NCBI GenBank assembly: GCA_000761475.1
Contig: JQNW01000004.1
Span: 496,001-560,000, forward strand
Source: Chromohalobacter israelensis
Lineage (GTDB): Bacteria; Pseudomonadota; Gammaproteobacteria; Pseudomonadales; Halomonadaceae
Length of the DNA stretch: 64,000 nt
Direction of reading: 5' to 3'
Below, piece after piece: positions 59,694 to 64,000 of the stretch. Position 1 is the stretch's first letter. Every line of letters begins with the position of its first letter. The translations under genes were made by a program, and so were the position numbers. The notes beneath the pieces were generated by a model. That model worked only from the letters and a program-made list of their open reading frames with translations, was not told the origin of the DNA and ran no database searches.

Positions 59694-60167
59694 ATGGAGC
59701 TACATTTGGATATAGAGGCAAGTCTTTCAGGGTTGGTGGGCGGCATCCTTATCGGCCTGTCTGCCATCTGGCTGATGGGGTCACTGGGACGTATTTCCGG
59801 CATCAGTGGCATTCTCTCGGGGCTCCTGCTGGAGCGACCCCGAGGCGATTCAGCCTGGCGGCTGGCTTTCCTGCTTGGCCTGGTTTGCGGCCCTATGGTG
59901 CTCATGCTGCTGGGTGGGGAGCTCGGTAATGTTGCCGGTGCCCCTAATGAGGTCATCGGCGCGCCGGCGGGCGGTGTCGGGTTAATGGTGATCGCGGGTC
60001 TTCTGGTCGGCGTAGGCACTGGTATCGGCAGTGGCTGTACCAGTGGTCATGGTGTGTGTGGCCTGGCGCGGCTTTCGCCCCGGTCGATGGCTGCGACGCT
60101 TGTCTTCGTGCTGGTCGCCATGCTGACGGTATTCGTCGTTCGGCACGTGCTGGGGGGCTCGGTATGA
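59694..60167 (+). CDS. YeeE/YedE-type membrane protein, half 1
   Basis: 157 residues, four or five hydrophobic helices. Signature GVGTGIGSGCTSGHGVCGLARLSPRSM with the Cys residues used in the thiosulfate/sulfur transporter family. Split halves of YeeE next to persulfide genes are known as PmpA and PmpB-type proteins. Start codes MELHLDIEASLSG. It overlaps half 2 by four bases. Confidence 0.88.
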   Translation: MELHLDIEASLSGLVGGILIGLSAIWLMGSLGRISGISGILSGLLLERPRGDSAWRLAFLLGLVCGPMVLMLLGGELGNVAGAPNEVIGAPAGGVGLMVIAGLLVGVGTGIGSGCTSGHGVCGLARLSPRSMAATLVFVLVAMLTVFVVRHVLGGSV

Positions 60168-60571
60168 AAGCGTTGGCGGGGTATCTGGCAGGGCTGCTGT
60201 TTGGGCTCGGACTGGCGATCGGCGGCATGACCGATCCGGCACGGGTCATCGACTTCCTCGACGTGGCCGGCGACTGGGATCCGACGCTAATGTTCGTTCT
60301 GGGTGGCGCCGTGGTCACCACCTTCATCGGTTACCGGCTGGTTTGGCGACGCCAAGCGCCGCTGTTCGAATCCCGGTTTCAATTGCCCACTCGTCATGAC
60401 TTCGATGCCCGTCTGCTGGGCGGTGCGGCGCTTTTCGGTGTCGGCTGGGGCCTCTCCGGCTATTGCCCGGGGCCGGCGGTCGCCTCGTTTGTCGGGCTGA
60501 GCGCTCCCCTCATGGCGATGCTGGTTGCGATGGTAGTCGGCTGGTGGCTGGCCCGAGTCGTCTCGCGCTGA
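60164..60571 (+). CDS. YeeE/YedE-type membrane protein, half 2
   Basis: 135 residues with hydrophobic helices, the signature GLSGYCPGPAVASF containing its Cys, and the N-terminal GLLFGLGLAIGGMTDPARVIDFLD. Likely forms one transporter with half 1 for thiosulfate or another sulfur species. The ATG at 60164 overlaps the stop of half 1. Confidence 0.88.
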   Translation: MKALAGYLAGLLFGLGLAIGGMTDPARVIDFLDVAGDWDPTLMFVLGGAVVTTFIGYRLVWRRQAPLFESRFQLPTRHDFDARLLGGAALFGVGWGLSGYCPGPAVASFVGLSAPLMAMLVAMVVGWWLARVVSR

Positions 60572-60650
60572 GAAAGGGGAAAGACTTACGGACCTCAGCA
60601 ATAGCTCAACATAAGTCGATCACCCCACCCACCCAAATAGGGAGCATAAC

Positions 60651-60924
60651 ATGCACTCTACTTCGCGACTTATGACTGCTGCCTTGGTTGCCATGCTGGG
60701 AAGTTCCTTGGTGGATGCAAGTGCACTGGCAGCGGAGCTGTCCTTCAAGACGCCCGTGATCGATGGCGTGGGCCAGATTCGCTCCCAACCTGCACAGGAC
60801 CTGAGTTATCAGCCAAGGATTAAAAGGCGGTCTTCAACCTGACTCAAGCTGCCAGCGAGCCGGATCAGATCAGCGAAGTGCTACAATACGTCGCAAGAGC
60901 CGTGGGTCTTTACGCCGAGGTTAA
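60651..60924 (+). pseudogene. Broken DsrE-family secreted protein
   Basis: The ATG at 60651, after AGGGAG, starts a signal peptide (to about SALAAE) and SFKTPVIDGVGQIRS. The reading frame then ends early, and the DsrE-like continuation (KAVFNLTQAASEPDQISEVLQYVARAVGLYAE) is in another frame, behind a TAA stop at 60821. The gene is then cut by IS copy 2 at 60925 and nothing beyond the IS completes it. So it carries a frameshift, a stop and an insertion. Sulfur-region context fits DsrE. Confidence 0.7.
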
Positions 60925-62149
60925 GGAAACGCTGCATAAATCCCGCCGCAGCTGCCTGATCGCCATCGGCGGGGTAGAATCTGGCTACCCTGTCACCACC
61001 TGACCGAGCTACCCGATGAAGCAGATCTCGTTCGCCCAAGCCGAATACCAGAACAAGAAAAAGGTGACCCGCCGCGAGCGGTTCCTGACCCAGATGGAGG
61101 CGCTGGTGCCTTGGCAACGGCTCATCGACGCGCTGTCGCCGTCTTACTTCCCGAACGCAACGGGCAAGCGCGGCCGTCCGCCCATCGGCCTGGAGCGCAT
61201 GCTGCGGATCTACTTCCTGCAGCAGTGGTATGCGCTCGCCGACGAGGCACTTGAAGATGCTATCTACGATAGCCAGGCGATGCGCGACTTCGTGGGTGTC
61301 GACTTGACCATCGAGAGCGTGCCGGACGCGACCACGCTGCTGCGTTTCCGCCACTTGCTGGAGAAGCATGCCCTGACCCAGCGGATCTTCGAGGAGATCA
61401 ACGCCCACCTGGCCGAGAAAGGGTTATTCATGCGCGAGGGCACGATCGTCGACGCCACCATCGTGGCGGCCGCCCCTTCCACCAAGAACAAGATCAAGCA
61501 GCGCGATCCAGAGATGAAACAGACCAAGAAGGGCAACCAGTGGTACTTCGGGATGAAGGCCCATATCGGCGTCGATGCCGTCACCGGACTGACTCACAGC
61601 GTCGCCGCGACCTCGGCCAACGTTGCCGATGTCACCATGGCCGGCGCTCTGGTCCGGGAGGATGACAAACGGGTATACGGCGATGCGGGCTACACCGGCA
61701 TGTGGAAACATCTCGACGAAGAGAAGGATGCTCCGGATTCCAAATGCTGCGTGGCCGCCAAGCGCGGCGCCATCAAGAAGATGGACGGCAGCCCCATGAA
61801 AACGCTGCTGCTGGCATTCGAAAAGGCCAAGGCCAGCATCCGTGCCAAGGTCGAGCACCCGTTTCATGTCATCAAGAACCTCTTCGGCTACCGCAAAACG
61901 CGCTACAAGGGGCTGGCCAAGAACCAGGCGCAACTCTTCAGCCTGTTCGGGCTGGCCAACCTGGTGCTGGCGACACGATGCGAGGGCCAAGTTGATGGGG
62001 CCAGTGCGCCTTGAATCTGCCCTGCCAGCCGGATAATCCGCCTGGCAGGGAAACGGCCCCCCTGAGGTGGTCAGAAAATGATCGCTGACGCGATGGTTGT
62101 GCCACTCTGAGCCCTTCAACCGCTCAGAGACGAATTGATCAGCGATTCC
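60925..62149 (+). mobile_element. IS5-family insertion sequence, copy 2
   Basis: 1,225 bp, same ends as copy 1 and apparently identical in sequence. Flanked by a direct TTAA duplication (60921-60924 and 62150-62153), distinct from that of copy 1. It has inserted into the broken dsrE gene. Confidence 0.93.
61016..62014 (+). CDS. IS5-family DDE transposase (copy 2)
   Basis: 332 residues, identical to the copy 1 protein, so both carry an intact DDE active site. The start codon lies 91 bases inside the IS in both copies. Confidence 0.95.
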   Translation: MKQISFAQAEYQNKKKVTRRERFLTQMEALVPWQRLIDALSPSYFPNATGKRGRPPIGLERMLRIYFLQQWYALADEALEDAIYDSQAMRDFVGVDLTIESVPDATTLLRFRHLLEKHALTQRIFEEINAHLAEKGLFMREGTIVDATIVAAAPSTKNKIKQRDPEMKQTKKGNQWYFGMKAHIGVDAVTGLTHSVAATSANVADVTMAGALVREDDKRVYGDAGYTGMWKHLDEEKDAPDSKCCVAAKRGAIKKMDGSPMKTLLLAFEKAKASIRAKVEHPFHVIKNLFGYRKTRYKGLAKNQAQLFSLFGLANLVLATRCEGQVDGASAP

Positions 62150-62238
62150 TTAATGTACCTCTGGAGCGACTGGGCTTGCCATTCGTGCTGCAGGGCGGCT
62201 TATAGATTGGTTTCAAGTTTTAAGAGCGGGGGATTAAT

Positions 62239-62361
62239 GCTGACTTTGGCGGGGTGGGCTACGCCACCATGGTGCTGCTGATGAAGGTCACTCCGCTGGC
62301 CATGGGCGTCGTTCTACCGGAACTTATTGATACCTATTCACCAGGCTTTTGTCGGCAATGA
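62239..62361 (+). pseudogene. Membrane transporter fragment
   Basis: 40 codons (ADFGGVGYATMVLLMKVTPLAM and onward) ending in a stop, without a start. The VLLMKVTPLAM helix resembles a helix of some MFS carriers. The whole interval 62154-62533 has no complete gene and looks like debris of deletions next to the IS. Confidence 0.4.
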
Positions 62362-62533
62362 CTCGTTATCGACTCGCCACGCCAGGTGACGTGACGAAAG
62401 ATGGGCTGGATAATAATTCCTACTCCGGTGTCGATGTTTCTTTTCTTTGGCGCGAGATTGCGTTGCAAGTGATAGCTGTGTTGGCTCGACACATGCTCCT
62501 GTTTTCTCGCGTTATTTCCAGGAGCGACAGTTT

Positions 62534-63991
62534 ATGAAGTTGACGCGCCGGTCTTTTCTGACTGCGACAACTCTAGCAGGAGGCGTTGCGTTGGCTGGCC
62601 CATTCGCATGGCGGCTGGCAAACGCCGCCGAGCCCAGGGAATTGAAGATTCCCGAGCTAATCGATGCCCGCCATCACGGCCAATCGGTTTCGCTGAGGGT
62701 GCAACCCGGAAAGACATCGTTTTTTCCTGGGCGAGAAAGCGAAACGCTTGGCTATAACGGGAGCTATCTTGGCCCCACGCTGCGTGTCCACCGTGGCGAT
62801 GACGTGGAAGTCGCTGTTACCAACGCTCTTAGCGAAGATACCACCGTTCATTGGCACGGCCTGTTGATTCCCGGCGAGCTTGATGGGGGCCCTCACCAGA
62901 CGATACCCACCGGGGCCACCTGGCAACCCGTGCTCCCCATCCGCCAGCCAGCGGCAACGCTCTGGTATCACTCGCATGCCCATGGTCGCACGGCGGAGCA
63001 GGTCTATGCCGGGCTGGCCGGCCTCATGATCGTCACCGATGACGAGGAAAAGGCCCTGGAGTTGCCTTCGGAGTATGGTGTCGATGATATCCCCTTGATA
63101 ATGCAGGACCGCCAATTCGAGAACGGCTCTCTCGTGCTTCCGCAGGGCATGAGGACGAGGATGCACGGACGCCGAGGCGATACCTTGATGGTAAACGGAA
63201 CGATCAATCCGTTTGCTCGGGTTCCCGCCCGGCTGGTTCGTCTTCGGCTGGTCAATGGCGCCAATGCCAGGTTCTTCGATTTGGCATTCACGGATGGCCG
63301 GCCCTTTCACTGGATGGCTTCCGAAGGCGGCTTGCTTGAGAGGCCGGTCGAGTTGCGCTCGCTACGCCTGGCGCCCGGCGAGCGCGCCGAAATCCTCGTT
63401 GACTTCTCTGATGGCCTGCCCGTTACCCTGGCAACCGGGCCGGACAGTAATGTCCCCAGGATGCGCATGATGGAGCGTACAGCCGACTTGACCGGGGGTG
63501 AAAGAGATGCCGTCGTCAGATTCGAGCCTCAGGGCGCTGAAACCTCTGTTGTCAAGGTGCCCGAGCAGCTGTTGACCCATGAGCGCCTCGATCCATCGAC
63601 GGCCATACGGCGACGCCGTTTCGAAATGACCATGGGCATGGGTAGCATGATGGGCAGCGGATCGGGAGGATTCGGCATCAATGGGCGCTCGTTCGACATA
63701 GGGCGGGTCGATGAACGCGTCGGCCTAGGAGACACCGAAATCTGGGAAGTCTCCGGCGCGATGATGGCCCATCCGTTCCACATTCATGGTGTGCACTTTA
63801 CCGTTCTGAGCCGAAACGGCTCGCCCCCGGATATTAGAGACCAAGGGCTGAGGGACACGATCGTAGCCCAGGAGCCCGTCGAATTGCTCGTGCAGTTCCT
63901 GCAGCCGGCGGAAAACGCTCCCTTCATGTACCACTGCCACATCCTCGAACACGAAAATAACGGGATGATGGGCCAGTTCTCTGTCAGTTAA
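62534..63991 (+). CDS. cueO: CueO-like multicopper oxidase
   Basis: 485 residues. A twin-arginine signal (LTRRSFLTATTLAGGVALAG) is followed by three cupredoxin domains. Copper ligands: HWHG, WYHSHAHG, HPFHIHG and HCHILEHE. The order and GGPHQTIP, QPAATLWYHSH match CueO. The Met-rich insert of E. coli CueO is nearly absent; only MTMGMGSMMGSG remains (about residue 365). It oxidises Cu(I) in the periplasm. The stop lies nine bases before the window end. An ATG at 62447 is rejected because the signal peptide starts at 62534. Confidence 0.9.
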   Translation: MKLTRRSFLTATTLAGGVALAGPFAWRLANAAEPRELKIPELIDARHHGQSVSLRVQPGKTSFFPGRESETLGYNGSYLGPTLRVHRGDDVEVAVTNALSEDTTVHWHGLLIPGELDGGPHQTIPTGATWQPVLPIRQPAATLWYHSHAHGRTAEQVYAGLAGLMIVTDDEEKALELPSEYGVDDIPLIMQDRQFENGSLVLPQGMRTRMHGRRGDTLMVNGTINPFARVPARLVRLRLVNGANARFFDLAFTDGRPFHWMASEGGLLERPVELRSLRLAPGERAEILVDFSDGLPVTLATGPDSNVPRMRMMERTADLTGGERDAVVRFEPQGAETSVVKVPEQLLTHERLDPSTAIRRRRFEMTMGMGSMMGSGSGGFGINGRSFDIGRVDERVGLGDTEIWEVSGAMMAHPFHIHGVHFTVLSRNGSPPDIRDQGLRDTIVAQEPVELLVQFLQPAENAPFMYHCHILEHENNGMMGQFSVS

Positions 63992-64000
63992 GCCAATTGG

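Overview
The window is 64 kb of GC-rich gammaproteobacterial chromosome. Gene content and order point to a moderately halophilic Halomonadaceae member, most like Chromohalobacter or Halomonas. This is an inference from a BetT-type choline transporter, a probable glucosylglycerate (osmolyte) gene pair, the ftsB-ispDF-truD-surE-pcm-nlpD-rpoS order and the overall protein style. No rRNA, tRNA or CRISPR array was seen.

Layout. (1) 1-6.4 kb: fructose PTS regulon, with cra (cut by the window edge) divergent from the translationally coupled fruB-fruK-fruA and two Cra-like operators between them. (2) 6.5-13.2 kb: betT, an acyl-CoA dehydrogenase, a 2OG-Fe(II) oxygenase, two Nudix hydrolases and a small YqfO/NIF3-like protein. 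(3) 13.3-20.6 kb: housekeeping operon ftsB-ispD-ispF-truD-surE-pcm-(DUF368)-nlpD-rpoS, mostly joined by ATGA overlaps. (4) 20.8-34.4 kb: tolC, alr, a lipid A acyltransferase, ettA, a short LOV blue-light receptor, MFS, zntB, and divergent tesA / ybbA-ybbP. (5) 34.7-37.6 kb: an IS5-family element, glyA, and a 139-bp MITE-like element inserted at the glyA stop codon. (6) 37.9-51.6 kb: a membrane diguanylate cyclase, then a sugar-acid region with dgoR-dgoD, a binding-protein ABC transporter with two dehydrogenases on the other strand, an AraC regulator and dgoA-dgoK. (7) 51.8-53.9 kb: phosphatase plus GT81-like glycosyltransferase. (8) 54-64 kb: a sulfide/persulfide detoxification region (persulfide dioxygenase, SQR, SulP, peroxiredoxin, DUF442 sulfurtransferase, two YeeE/YedE halves, a broken dsrE), a second identical IS copy, decayed gene remnants and a CueO-like multicopper oxidase.

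How the genes work together. The fru genes import and phosphorylate fructose under Cra. DgoD, DgoK and DgoA together form the D-galactonate route to pyruvate and glyceraldehyde 3-phosphate. The promoters ahead of dgoR-dgoD and dgoA-dgoK share a long conserved module with two TGT-N-ACA type palindromes 21 bp apart, the best candidate here for an undescribed regulatory system. The sulfur genes would oxidise sulfide to persulfide and sulfite and move the products across the membrane. The two IS copies have their own target duplications, so they are independent insertions, but as direct repeats 26 kb apart they could recombine.

All functional names are from reading the sequence and from memory of the families; no database search was run.
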